From the NCBI GenBank assembly GCA_964421565.1, contig CAYQXJ010000009.1, positions 62,001 to 126,000 of the forward strand: a stretch of 64,000 nt of DNA, given 5' to 3'. Position numbers and translations under genes: made by a program. Position 1 is the stretch's first letter. Each line of letters starts with the position of its first letter. This DNA is from CAYQXJ01 sp964421565. Its GTDB lineage: Bacteria; Planctomycetota; Brocadiia; SM23-32. Under the pieces are notes generated by a model. That model was not told the origin of the DNA. It searched no databases and saw nothing but the letters and a program-made list of their open reading frames with translations. Below are positions 35,086 through 44,135 of this stretch, piece after piece.

Positions 35086-35096
35086 AACTCAAGACG

Positions 35097-35891
35097 ATGC
35101 ATAGAATACTGGAGAGGATCGACGCCCTCCTGCCGCGCAATGAGCAGGGGGAGTTCGTTGCCTTCGCCGATTCCATCAGCATGGGCGAGGCGGTGGCGAA
35201 GGGCTACGTCGAGGAGATTCCGGATTACCTGGATGAGGACGCGCCGAGCGGGTTCGACGCGGACGGAGAGCCCCTCGAGCACAGCGATGTCGTCCACGAC
35301 TTCCTGGGCTACCTGGCCGAGCGAATGATGGAGATGCACAAGGAGCGGCAGGCGCTCTGGGACGGGATTCGCAGCGGGTTCCTCAACAAGGGCGTCGACC
35401 CCGACGATCTCTCCAGCCTCTCGGTCACCAAGAGCATCCGCGCCTACGTGGCCAACGCGCGGGAGAAGTCCCATCCCACCCCGAAGCAGCGCCGCATGCG
35501 CACCTACGCCGAGCAGGCCGAGCGCGCCTTCGGCCGTACGCTGGAGGACCTCTACGAAAGCGACGAGCACGATTACGGCTTCGAGGACCTGCCGCGGTTG
35601 GGCTTCGAGCGCTTCAAGTGGCTGGCTGCGCTGCGCGGCGCCGATCCCGCCCTTTTGGACGAGGCGTGGGAGGCCATGGCGGATGACATCGCCGCGCTCC
35701 GTGACGTGCTGGCACGAATCGGCTCCGGGGACTGGTATCCCGAGCGCAACCCGGAGACGGGCGAGTACGCCGTGGACGGCATCCGCTCCACCGACTGGCT
35801 GATCGACCAGGTCGTCTACCGCCTCTACGGCCTGACCGAGGAAGAGGTCCGCGTGGTGGAAGGCTTTGAGCCGGCCACCGACGACGGCTGA
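35097..35891 (+). pseudogene. Detached C-terminal domain of the type IIG enzyme
   Basis: 264 residues from ATG 35097, the first start after the repeat. The segment HSDVVHDFLGYLAERMMEMHKERQ and the C-terminus IDQVVYRLYGLTEEEVRVVEG match the last part of single-chain Eco57I-type enzymes, which follows directly after the target-recognition domain. The frame stays open upstream through the repeat DNA, so the start is uncertain. It may be translated as a separate subunit, or it may be a relic left by insertion of the RAYT element. Codon use matches the restriction gene's N-terminal part. Confidence 0.65.
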
Positions 35892-36031
35892 GTCCGGGGC
35901 GGGGGACTGAACCTTCTCAAGCGCCGGGTGCTCGAAATCGTCTGTTTGAACTACCGGCTGGACGACGTAAGTCTTTGCCCTGTATGGAGAAAGCCCTTCG
36001 ACGTGCTCGCCGAAGGGCTCGTTTTGCAGAA

Positions 36032-36110
36032 TGGTCGGGGCGCCCGGATTCGAACCGGGGACCTCTACACCCCCAGTGTAGCGCCCTAAGCCAGACTGGG
36101 CCACGCCCCG
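36032..36110 (-). tRNA. tRNA-Pro (GGG anticodon)
   Basis: Complete cloverleaf on the minus strand: acceptor CGGGGCG/CGCCCCG, anticodon stem CTACA/TGTAG with loop CTGGGGG (anticodon GGG, reading CCC), and T-arm GGTTCGAATCC. CCA is encoded (36032-36034). The 3' end faces the restriction-transposase region, the usual side for island integration. Confidence 0.95.
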
Positions 36111-36122
36111 ACCGAGGAGGCG

Positions 36123-36150
36123 ATTATACCGCCCTGCGGTGTGTCGTCAA
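36123..36150 (-). promoter_or_regulatory. Promoter for tRNA-Pro
   Basis: Minus strand TTGACG (36150-36145), 16 bp, TATAAT (36128-36123), 13 bp before the tRNA. Confidence 0.8.
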
Positions 36151-36253
36151 GTCGCACGTTTGCTCTGCCGGGACATGGTCCCCCCAGGGAGAGGAAGACT
36201 GTGCGCCTCAAAGGGCTCGCGTCCGCCCCCCGGCGAGTGCGAGACTCGCTCGC

Positions 36254-36792
36254 TCAACGGATGAAGTCCGGTACGGCTTCCCCGGCATCTTCGAGCTCGG
36301 CAACAAGCCACGCGTGCAGACGACCGCGCAGGGCCGAGTGGTCGGGCTCGTCGTAGAGGTTCGTCAACTGGTATGGGTCCGTCTCGTTGTCGAACAGCAT
36401 GCCCCAGCCGCCCTCGCCGACGGCGTAGGTGTTGCGGGGGGTGCGCACGGCCCGCCACTGCAGGCCCGGCTCGCCTTCGGGGTGGTAACGGGGATTGCCG
36501 AACCACTGCACCAGCGTCGCCCGGCACGGTGGGGTCTGCGATGCGTTCGCTGTTCGGGCCAGGGAGGAGAGGTCGCGTCCCTGAACCTGCCCCGGCACGT
36601 GCACGCCACAGAGGGATGCGCACGTGGGGAACAGGTCAAATAGGTTCGCCGGGCAGTGTCGTAGCTGACGCCTTCTGCCACCAGCCGGTCGAGGTTGGGG
36701 GTGGAGACGTTGGGCTCGCCGTTGGCGGACAGAGAGTGCCAGCGTAGCTGGTCACAGAAGATCCAGAATATGTTGGGGCGCGCATCGGGCAC
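36254..36792 (-). pseudogene. Sulfatase pseudogene with large internal deletion
   Basis: The first about 48 codons (from ATG 36792) read as a sulfatase N-terminus: RPNIFWIFCDQLRWHSLSANG and TPNLDRLVAEGVSYDTA. At about 36650 the homology jumps to a different frame that reads PANLFDLFPTCASLCGV..PGQVQGRDLSSL, a C-terminal sulfatase segment, and ends with LFDNETDPYQLTNL. Roughly 300 codons are missing, including the CxPxR formylglycine site. The gene therefore cannot make an active enzyme. It lies between yjbQ and tRNA-Pro. Confidence 0.82.
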
Positions 36793-36846
36793 GGCTCTGT
36801 TCGCCTCCCCTCCGGCATGGCGGCCTGGCTTGGCGTGGCCCGGGCG

Positions 36847-37263
36847 TCACTCGCCCATGATCTGCACGACAAGTTCGCGCTCGCGCGCGCGCACGTCGAA
36901 GTCGTAGAAGACGATCTGCTGCCAGGTGCCGAGCATGAGACGATGGTCGCGGAAGGGCACTGCGACTGACGGGCCGATGAGACTTGCCCGCACATGGCTA
37001 TGTCCGTTGTTGTCGTGCCAGCGCTCTTCGTGGTGGTAGTAATGGTCGCGGGGCGCCAGCTTCTCGAAAAGCTCCTTCATATCGCGCACCAGGCCTGGCT
37101 CATACTCCATGGTAGTCAAGGCGCCTGTTGAGCCGGGGCAGAAGACGGTGACGATCCCTTCGCTTACAGCGCTGCTTGCCAGAAGATCGGCGACATCCTT
37201 GGTGATGTCGACGATATCCATCTCCGCTTCGGTGTTGAACAGGATGGTTTTGCTTTCGATCAT
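36847..37263 (-). CDS. yjbQ: YjbQ family (UPF0047) protein
   Basis: 138 residues, full length for the family. Diagnostic segments are VFCPGSTGALTTMEYEPGL, HHEERWHDNNGHSHVRASLIG (conserved His/Asp/Asn metal-like site) and LGTWQQIVFYDFDVRARERELVVQIMG at the C-terminus. YjbQ proteins have been linked to a secondary thiamine-phosphate synthase activity, but the physiological role is unsettled. The gene stands 55 bp upstream of the sulfatase pseudogene. Confidence 0.92.
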   Translation of the reverse strand: MIESKTILFNTEAEMDIVDITKDVADLLASSAVSEGIVTVFCPGSTGALTTMEYEPGLVRDMKELFEKLAPRDHYYHHEERWHDNNGHSHVRASLIGPSVAVPFRDHRLMLGTWQQIVFYDFDVRARERELVVQIMGE

Positions 37264-37391
37264 GGCTCAGTTTCCAGGCCCTGGAGTTCAGATGCCACGG
37301 GCACAGCCTGATATCATACACCAGATGGCGCTGCCGTGGAAGCACAAAGGTGCGCTTCCGCACTCAGCGCTTCACGTGGCGACGGGGGGTT

Positions 37392-38582
37392 TCACGGGCG
37401 TGGTGCGCTAACGCATTGCAGCAACTGCCGATACACACGTTCTGTGGCGGAGATGGCCGCCTCTACGCTGAATTCGCGCGCGAAGCGGCGTTTGCCTTCC
37501 TGGGCCATGGCCCTGGCTGTGTCCGGATGGTTCAGCATCCAGACGATCGCTTCGGCGAGGGCGTCCACCGATTCCGGGGGGACGAGCCGCCCGGTGACGC
37601 CGTCGATGACTACCTCCGGCGCGCCGTCCAGCGAGTAGGTGACAACAGGTGTGTCGCAGAGCAATGCCTGCACCAGCACTCGAGCCAGTCCTTCACGAAG
37701 CGAGGTGTGAACCAGCACATCCATGGCGCTGATGCAGGCTGGTATCTGGTCGGGTGGCACAAGCCCCGCGAAGATGAAGCGGTCGCCCACGCCAAGACTC
37801 TCTGCCTGCTGTTGAAGCTGCTCACGCAGGATTCCGTCGCCCAGGAGGAGAAACCGCGCGTTTGGACACTGGCGGATAATGCGTGGCGCAGCCGCTATGA
37901 GGAAGCGGTGGCCTTTCAGGGGAAAGAGCCGCCCGATCTTGCCGATAACTCTTTCGTGTTCCATGAGGCCAAAGCGTTTGCGGGTGGCACCCCTTTGCCT
38001 GCGCGCATGGCGGTATGCAGTCACGTCGATGCCGCTGCGCACAACGGTGAATCGGCCGGGTGGCGCGATGCCCGCCGATACGGCGCCATCCACCATGGCC
38101 CGGGCGACAGCGGTGAAGTGGTCTGTGAGCCTTGCCGCGAAGCGTTCGGCAGCGATGAAGAGGGAGTTCTGCCAGGCCGGCGCATAGGGGTGGAAGGGAA
38201 GGCCGCGTATCGTGTGTACCACAAAGGGCACCCTCGCGATGCGCGCAGCGAGCCGGCCCAGTATGCCCGCCTTGCTGCTATGGGTGTGGACGATGGTCGG
38301 GCACAACTGGCGCAGATTGGCGGTTAGTTGCCAGAGGGCGACGGCGTCTCGGATGGGGTTGATCTGGCGCTGGAGCTGATTCACCAGCCGGCAGTCTACG
38401 CCGAGGCGCCGCACTTCGGAGAGCAGTTCTCCTTCGGGGCCGCTGGGGGGGCCGGTCAGCAGCACGGTCTGCCAGCCTGCTCGCTTGCGCAGGCCGTCGC
38501 ACAGGGCGAGAGTGCTTTCCTGCGCGCCGCCCAGAATCATCCGGGTGATGATGTGCGCGACGCGGACGGTGGCGTCAGGCAT
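37392..38582 (-). CDS. Glycosyltransferase family 4
   Basis: 396 residues, GT-B fold. The N-terminal domain has IITRMILGGAQESTLALCDGL, and the nucleotide-sugar half has VIGKIGRLFPLKGHRFLI and SLREGLARVLVQALLCDTPVVTYSLDGAPEVV (the E-x7-E region of GT4). No membrane helix is present. The acceptor is unknown; bacterial relatives act in LPS core, exopolysaccharide or glycolipid synthesis. The gene begins 22 bp after fabF on the same strand, so it is likely transcribed with the fatty-acid operon, suggesting a lipid-linked acceptor (inference). Confidence 0.85.
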   Translation of the reverse strand: MPDATVRVAHIITRMILGGAQESTLALCDGLRKRAGWQTVLLTGPPSGPEGELLSEVRRLGVDCRLVNQLQRQINPIRDAVALWQLTANLRQLCPTIVHTHSSKAGILGRLAARIARVPFVVHTIRGLPFHPYAPAWQNSLFIAAERFAARLTDHFTAVARAMVDGAVSAGIAPPGRFTVVRSGIDVTAYRHARRQRGATRKRFGLMEHERVIGKIGRLFPLKGHRFLIAAAPRIIRQCPNARFLLLGDGILREQLQQQAESLGVGDRFIFAGLVPPDQIPACISAMDVLVHTSLREGLARVLVQALLCDTPVVTYSLDGAPEVVIDGVTGRLVPPESVDALAEAIVWMLNHPDTARAMAQEGKRRFAREFSVEAAISATERVYRQLLQCVSAPRP

Positions 38583-38604
38583 GCCGGCCCTCGGGCAGGT
38601 CTGG

Positions 38605-39852
38605 TCAGTCTGCGAACTTGCGGAAGATGAGCGACACGTTGTGACCGCCGAAGCCGAACGAGTTATTGATCACGGCCCTAATCCGGCGTGGCTGCGCTTC
38701 GTTGGGCACGAAGTTCAGGCTGCAACATTCGGGATCGGGGTCTTCCAGATTAATGGTGGGGGGGCAGACGCCTTCGTTGAGAGCCCAGATGCAGACGGCG
38801 CTTTCCACTGCACCCGATGCCCCGAGCAAGTGGCCGAATACGCTCTTGGAGGAGCTTACCGCGAGTTTGTGCGCGTGCTCCCTGAACAGGCTTACGATGG
38901 CCTTTGCCTCGACGTCGTCGCCGGCCGGTGTGCTGGTGCCGTGAGCATTGATGTAGTCGATGTCCTGAGGTTCCATGCCCGCGTCGCGCAGGGCGTTGGC
39001 CATGGCACGGGCGGCGCCCCTGCCTTCCGGCTCCGGCAGGGTGATGTGGTATGCATCGCTGCTGGCGCCGTAGCCGACGAGTTCGGCCCTAATCTGAGCG
39101 CCGCGGGCCCTGGCGTGTTCAAGCTCCTCCAGCACAACTATGCCTCCGCCCTCGGCCATGACGAAGCCATCTCGGTTGGCGTCGAACGGCCGGCTGGCAC
39201 GGGTGGGTTCGTCGTTGCGCGTTGAGAGGGCTCTCATCTGCTGGAAGCCGCTCAATCCCATGGGCGTGACGGCAGCCTCGGCCCCGCCCGCCAGTTGTAT
39301 GTCGGCCGTGCCGCGCGCCACGCACCGAAATGCTTCGCCGATGGCGTGGGACGAGGACGCGCAGGCGCTTGAGCAGGACATAGTCGGCCCGAGCAGGCCG
39401 GTGCGCATGGCAACCTGGCCGGCAGCGGCGTTCGTCATGAGTTTGGGTATCATGAGCGGGCTGGTCCGCCTCGGGCCGCTGTTCAGCAGTCGGGTGTGCT
39501 GTTCCTCGATCTCGTGCAGCCCGCCAATGCCGGTGCCGATGTAAGCACCGATGCGCTCCAGGTCTTCAGTGTCGAAATCCAGCCCGGCATCAGCGATGGC
39601 CGCGTCTGCGGCCACCAGGGCGAACTGCACAAACCGGTCGAGACGGCCCAGTTCGCGCTTGGTGAAGTGGTCGAGAGGGTCGAAGTCCTTCACCTCACCA
39701 GCGATGTGCACGTTGTAGTCGGAGATATCGAAAGCTGTGATGTGTCCGATGCCGCTCCTGCCGTCGCGCAGGGCGGGCCAGGCACTCTCTTTGCTGCTGC
39801 CCACTGGGCAGACAACCCCGATACCGGTCACGACCACCCGTCTGTCGCCCAT
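38605..39852 (-). CDS. fabF: Beta-ketoacyl-ACP synthase II
   Basis: 415 residues, KAS II. Condenses malonyl-ACP with acyl-ACP in chain elongation. The active Cys164 lies in SSACASS, and the two His are in NAHGTSTPAGD and SVFGHLLGASG. Length and motifs match FabF rather than FabB. It starts one base after the acpP stop and closes the fab cluster before the GT4 gene. Confidence 0.95.
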   Translation of the reverse strand: MGDRRVVVTGIGVVCPVGSSKESAWPALRDGRSGIGHITAFDISDYNVHIAGEVKDFDPLDHFTKRELGRLDRFVQFALVAADAAIADAGLDFDTEDLERIGAYIGTGIGGLHEIEEQHTRLLNSGPRRTSPLMIPKLMTNAAAGQVAMRTGLLGPTMSCSSACASSSHAIGEAFRCVARGTADIQLAGGAEAAVTPMGLSGFQQMRALSTRNDEPTRASRPFDANRDGFVMAEGGGIVVLEELEHARARGAQIRAELVGYGASSDAYHITLPEPEGRGAARAMANALRDAGMEPQDIDYINAHGTSTPAGDDVEAKAIVSLFREHAHKLAVSSSKSVFGHLLGASGAVESAVCIWALNEGVCPPTINLEDPDPECCSLNFVPNEAQPRRIRAVINNSFGFGGHNVSLIFRKFAD

Positions 39853-40089
39853 TTACTTGTTCTTCTCGATGTACTCGATTGCCTGTCCCACCGTCTCGAT
39901 GCTTTGCGCTTCCTCATCGCTGATGCTGATGTCGAAAGCTTCTTCCAGGTCGATGACAAGTTCCGCCATGTCGAGCGAGTCGCTCTGAAGGTCGTTGACG
40001 AAGTGTGTCTCGTCGGTGATCTGGTCTTCATCGACGCCCATGCGCTCAGCGACCAAGCTGATTACCTGCTGCCGAATGTCGTCGGACAC
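39853..40089 (-). CDS. acpP: Acyl carrier protein
   Basis: 78 residues, acidic. The phosphopantetheine site is Ser38 in the DSLDMAELV motif. Located between fabG and fabF as usual. An internal promoter (40208-40179) suggests extra transcription of acpP-fabF, in keeping with the high demand for ACP. It may also serve the SPT-like cluster at 12-16 kb, which has no ACP of its own. Confidence 0.97.
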   Translation of the reverse strand: MSDDIRQQVISLVAERMGVDEDQITDETHFVNDLQSDSLDMAELVIDLEEAFDISISDEEAQSIETVGQAIEYIEKNK

Positions 40090-40178
40090 TTGAGTACCTC
40101 CTGCTTAGAAGAAGCATATGCTCTGACCTCGCGCTCAGCGGGCGGGGTCATGGGATTGGGCAGACTGAACGGCCGCAC

Positions 40179-40208
40179 ATTGTAACCAGCGCCGCCCTGT
40201 GTTCGCAA
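40179..40208 (-). promoter_or_regulatory. Internal promoter for acpP-fabF
   Basis: Minus strand TTGCGA (40208-40203), 18 bp, TACAAT (40184-40179), within the 132 bp fabG-acpP gap. Confidence 0.55.
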
Positions 40209-40221
40209 GCTCCCAGCCGCT

Positions 40222-40968
40222 TCACATTACCATGCCACCGTCGACACGTAGCACCTGTCCGGTCATGTATGCTGAATCCGGCCCGGCCAGAAAGCCCGCA
40301 ACCGCCGCCACGTCCTGTGGGGTTCCCATGCGGCCGAGTGGGATCTGCTCGGAAAGGGCCTCGCGGGCATCATCGCTCAGCTTGTCCGTCATCGCAGTCT
40401 CGATGAAGCCGGGAGCGACCGCATTGACGTTGATGTTGCGACCGGCAAACTCGCGCGCGGTGGTCTTCGTCAGGCCGATAACTCCGGCCTTACTGGCGCT
40501 GTAGTTCGCCTGGCCAGCGTTGCCTATAATGCCGACGACGCTCGCTACGTTGATGATGCGGCCCTCGCGCTGTTTCATCATCTGTCGGGCGACGGCCTTC
40601 GTGCCATTGAAGACGCCTGTAAGGTTGACGTTCAGAACCGCCTGCCAGTCCTCTTCGCTCATGCGGATCAGCAAGCCGTCGCGCGTAATGCCAGCGTTGT
40701 TGACCATCACGTCAGCACTGCCGAATGCCTCAACCACTCGCTTGACGGCATCCTGGAGCGCGTCCGAATCGCAAACGTTTGCCTGCAGAGCCATGAAGCG
40801 GGCCCCTGCTGCCTGGACCTCTGCGGCTGTCTGCTCCATATCGTCCAGGGCTATGTCGACGCCGGTCACACCCGCGCCCATTGCGGCCAGCCGCGCGCAG
40901 ACGGCGCGCCCAATCCCCCGTGAGGCGCCAGTCACGATCGCGCACTTCCCGTCAAGTGGCTTCGTCAT
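40222..40968 (-). CDS. fabG: 3-oxoacyl-ACP reductase
   Basis: 248 residues, short-chain dehydrogenase reducing 3-oxoacyl-ACP with NADPH. TGASRGIGR cofactor loop (about 13-21), NNAG, and catalytic Ser, YSASK Tyr/Lys. The C-terminal YMTGQVLRVDGGMVM is typical of FabG. ATG 40968 is chosen over an in-frame ATG nine bases earlier because AGGAGG sits nine bases upstream of it but directly touches the other. Confidence 0.95.
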   Translation of the reverse strand: MTKPLDGKCAIVTGASRGIGRAVCARLAAMGAGVTGVDIALDDMEQTAAEVQAAGARFMALQANVCDSDALQDAVKRVVEAFGSADVMVNNAGITRDGLLIRMSEEDWQAVLNVNLTGVFNGTKAVARQMMKQREGRIINVASVVGIIGNAGQANYSASKAGVIGLTKTTAREFAGRNINVNAVAPGFIETAMTDKLSDDAREALSEQIPLGRMGTPQDVAAVAGFLAGPDSAYMTGQVLRVDGGMVM

Positions 40969-40991
40969 CGGATTCATCCTCCTGCATGTTG

Positions 40992-41936
40992 TTACCTTCG
41001 CGGTTCCTTGAAGGCACGCACATCGTCGATGCCGTTCACCGGGGTGCATGCGCAATGCCGGTCCGTGCGGCGTAGCAGGCCTGTCAGAACACGCCCCGGC
41101 CCGACTTCGTAGAAACGCCGGATGCCCAGGTCGATGAGTCGGCGCTGGCACGCTACCCATCGCACTGGTTCTGTCACCTGTCGCACCAGCAACTGCCGGA
41201 TCTCCTCGGTGCTCTGTGCGGGCGCCCCGGTAACATTGTGCACGACAGTTACTTTCGGTCGGCGCAGCTCGATGTCACGGATCAGTGGGCTAAGCCTGTC
41301 GGCGGCGGGCTGCATCAGCGGACAGTGGAAGGCCCCCGCAACTTTCAATTGGATGGCACGCCGCGCGCCGGCTTCTTCGCACCTTTTGGCGGCGGCAGCG
41401 GCAGCGGTGTGCTCACCGCTGATCACTACCTGTCCCGGACTGTTGTAGTTTGCAGGCCAGACATGGCCGCCGTCCTGTCGCACTCGTGTGCACGTGCGTT
41501 CGACAGTTTCGTCATCCAGGCCGATGATGGAGTACATTGTGCCCGGGTTCGCCTCGCACGCCTCCTGCATGTAGAGTCCTCGATGGCGAACGGCCCGGAG
41601 GGCTTCGCGCAGTCCAATGCCGCCGGCAGCGACGAGTGCCGTGTACTCTCCCAGGCTCAGGCCGGCGGCGCCGGCCGGGTGCAGGGGCTCGCCGAGGTCC
41701 TCCTCCATGGCCTGCAACGCAGCGATGCTCACGGCGAGGATGGCCGGTTGGGCGACATCGCTACGGGAGAGAGTCTCGATGGGCCCCTCGAAGCATATTC
41801 GGTCGAGGGGCAAACCGCTTTCTTCGGCAGCCAGGTCGAGCGTCGCCCGCGCGGCGGGGCTTGCTTCGGCGATGTTACGGCCCATGCCGACTTCCTGGGC
41901 TCCCTGGCCGGGGAAGAGCACTGCGAAGGTATCCAC
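40992..41936 (-). CDS. fabD: Malonyl-CoA:ACP transacylase
   Basis: 314 residues. Loads malonyl groups onto ACP. FPGQGAQ at the N-terminus, nucleophile Ser94 in GLSLGEY, and GAFHCPLM with the catalytic His. It follows fabH by 25 bp and precedes fabG by 23 bp. Confidence 0.95.
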   Translation of the reverse strand: MDTFAVLFPGQGAQEVGMGRNIAEASPAARATLDLAAEESGLPLDRICFEGPIETLSRSDVAQPAILAVSIAALQAMEEDLGEPLHPAGAAGLSLGEYTALVAAGGIGLREALRAVRHRGLYMQEACEANPGTMYSIIGLDDETVERTCTRVRQDGGHVWPANYNSPGQVVISGEHTAAAAAAKRCEEAGARRAIQLKVAGAFHCPLMQPAADRLSPLIRDIELRRPKVTVVHNVTGAPAQSTEEIRQLLVRQVTEPVRWVACQRRLIDLGIRRFYEVGPGRVLTGLLRRTDRHCACTPVNGIDDVRAFKEPRR

Positions 41937-41961
41937 GGCGGCCTCCGATGTGTGCCTGATC

Positions 41962-42969
41962 TCAGTAGCGCAGCAGTGTGGCGCCCCAGGTTAGGCCGCC
42001 GCCAAACGCGAGCAGCAGCACAAGGTCGCCCCTGGCCAATTCGCCGTTTTGCTCAGCCTCGGCCATGGCCAGGGGGATGGAAGCGGCGGAGGTATTGCCC
42101 ACCTGGTCTATGTTCATGTATGCCTTCTCCAGTGCAATGCCGCTCCGCTCGCAGGCGCTCTTGATGATGCGGATATTGCTCTGGTGGGGCACCACCATGT
42201 TGATGTCGGACAGTTGCACACCAGTCCGTTCGGGAATGCGCAGGATGAGTTCCGTCAGTTTGTTGACAGCGAGTTTGAACACATCACGGCCCTTAAGTTG
42301 GATGAAGTGCTCGCGCGCCTTCACCGTTTCGTGGGAAGCGGGTCGGCGTGAGGCGCCCGCCGGCACGATCAAGATGTCGGGCCACGAGCCGTCAGAGCCC
42401 AGTTCCGAATAGATCAGCTCGCTGTCGGTTTCGGCCCGGCGCAGGATAGCTGCACCGGCGCCGTCGCCGAAGAGAATGCATGAGCCCCGGTCTTCGTAAT
42501 CGGTTATACGGGAGAGTGTTTCAGCGCCGATAAGCATGACGTTGTTAGCGATACCGTTCGCCACGAGCCCGGCAGCGCAGGTCATGCCATAGATGAAGCC
42601 GCTGCACGCGGCCTCCAGATCGAATGCCAGCGCGTCGGTGGCGCCAAGCTGGGCTTGCACTATGCACGCCGTGGCGGGGAACAGGTGATCGGGTGTGCAG
42701 GTTGCCACCAGAATTGCGTCCAGGGCGGCAGCATCCATGTTGGCTTGCTGCAGCGCCTGGACGGCGGCTGCCCTGGCGAGGTCGCTTGTAGCTTCATCAT
42801 CGGCGGCGATGCGTCGCTCGCGGATGCCCGTGCGGGGCACTATCCACTCGTCCGCGGTATCCACCATCTGCTCCAGATCGTGGTTGGTCAGCAGGCGATC
42901 AGGCAGGTAGCTGCCCAGTGCTGCGATCTCCACGGGCAGTGAATGCTCGGTGTGCATGGAATATCTCAT
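41962..42969 (-). CDS. fabH: Beta-ketoacyl-ACP synthase III
   Basis: 335 residues; starts fatty-acid chains from acyl-CoA and malonyl-ACP. Catalytic Cys122 in LEAACSGF, His in VPHQSN and Asn in GNTSAAS. Two ATGs are possible (42969 and 42957); neither has a strong ribosome-binding site, so the start is uncertain by four codons. It lies between plsX and fabD as in most bacteria. Confidence 0.95.
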   Translation of the reverse strand: MRYSMHTEHSLPVEIAALGSYLPDRLLTNHDLEQMVDTADEWIVPRTGIRERRIAADDEATSDLARAAAVQALQQANMDAAALDAILVATCTPDHLFPATACIVQAQLGATDALAFDLEAACSGFIYGMTCAAGLVANGIANNVMLIGAETLSRITDYEDRGSCILFGDGAGAAILRRAETDSELIYSELGSDGSWPDILIVPAGASRRPASHETVKAREHFIQLKGRDVFKLAVNKLTELILRIPERTGVQLSDINMVVPHQSNIRIIKSACERSGIALEKAYMNIDQVGNTSAASIPLAMAEAEQNGELARGDLVLLLAFGGGLTWGATLLRY

Positions 42970-43013
42970 AGGAGTTCAGTAGGGCGGCGCTTGTTCCGGC
43001 TGCCGCAACGGTG

Positions 43014-44120
43014 CTACATCTTGACGCCTCGCGCAGCGGCGTCCCTGAGGATGGCCTCTTCGATACGTTCGTTGACGTGACACTCGACGAAACTTCGCGC
43101 CTCGCGCACGGCGTTGCAGATAGCGCGCGCGTCGGAGGTGCCATGCGTGATTATGGTGATACCGTTCACCCCGAGCAACGGGGCGCCGCCGTACTCACTG
43201 TAGTCGGCGCAGTGCTTGAGGTGGCCGAACAGGTCCTTGCACAGCAGGTAGCCCGCCTTATACCGCAGGCTGCCCCCGACTTCACCCCGCAGCCAGTCGA
43301 TAAGTTTGAGCACAAGGCTCTCGCCAACTTTCAGTAGCACGTTGCCCACGAAGCCGTCGCAGATGAGTATCTCGCAGCCGTGGCCGAAGAATGCCTCGGG
43401 CTCCACATTGCCCACGAAGTTCAGCTCGGCGTTGCTCAGCAGCTCAAACGCTTGTTTGCTCACCTCGTTGCCCTTGGCTTCCTCGCTTCCTACGTTCAGC
43501 AAACCCACCCGCGGGTTATCCAGGCCGAGTATTCCTTCGGCGAAGACACTGGCCATGATGCCGTACTGCAGCAGGTGGACGGGTTTGCAGTCCACGTTGG
43601 CGCCGACGTCGATGGCCACCCCGACGTGATCGATGATTTGCATGGCGGCCGCGATTCCGGGCCGCTGAACTCCCCTCAGTCGGCCCAGTTTCAGGGCGCT
43701 TGCGGCGACCACTGCGCCGGTATTCCCCGCGCTGACAAACGCGTCGGCTTCACCTGCCGCGACCATCCTGACGCCGACAGCGACGGAGGAGTTTCGCTTC
43801 TCGCGGAGGGCCTGCACGGGCGATTCGTGCATGCCGATATGCTCTGGCGCGTCGACTACGACTACGTTGGGGGGCACCGAAGGTAGTGCGGCCGTGATGG
43901 CCTCTACCTCGTCGGCTGGTCCGCACAGCAGTATGCGTGAATCGCTGTAGAGTTCTGCGGCCTGCAGCGCACCGGCCACACGCTCCGCCATGGGGGCGTC
44001 GCCGCCTGAGGCATCCACCGCGACGCGGGCCACCACGGAGGTGAGGCTATCAGCGCGAAGGCCGGTGGAGGCCGCCTGCCGTCGACTCTCCGCCATGCTG
44101 TCACGAACGGGATGGCTCAT
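43014..44120 (-). CDS. plsX: Phosphate acyltransferase
   Basis: Up to 368 residues. Makes acyl-phosphate from acyl-ACP for phospholipid synthesis. The PlsX core starts at VAVDASGGDAPMA (family: IAVDAMGGD) and includes SAGNTGAVVAAS, DVGANVDCKPVHLLQYG and NVGSEEAKGNE. The ATG at 44120 adds about 30 residues before the core; a GTG about residue 30 is an alternative, but neither has a clear ribosome-binding site. It follows rpmF by 15 bp. Confidence 0.93.
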   Translation of the reverse strand: MSHPVRDSMAESRRQAASTGLRADSLTSVVARVAVDASGGDAPMAERVAGALQAAELYSDSRILLCGPADEVEAITAALPSVPPNVVVVDAPEHIGMHESPVQALREKRNSSVAVGVRMVAAGEADAFVSAGNTGAVVAASALKLGRLRGVQRPGIAAAMQIIDHVGVAIDVGANVDCKPVHLLQYGIMASVFAEGILGLDNPRVGLLNVGSEEAKGNEVSKQAFELLSNAELNFVGNVEPEAFFGHGCEILICDGFVGNVLLKVGESLVLKLIDWLRGEVGGSLRYKAGYLLCKDLFGHLKHCADYSEYGGAPLLGVNGITIITHGTSDARAICNAVREARSFVECHVNERIEEAILRDAAARGVKM

Positions 44121-44135
44121 CGGGGCGATCTCGCC

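Noticed and set aside
36030..36110. Duplicate of the tRNA-Pro 3' end marking an island border
   Set aside because: No second copy was seen near 30.5-30.8 kb by eye, so no attachment site is claimed.
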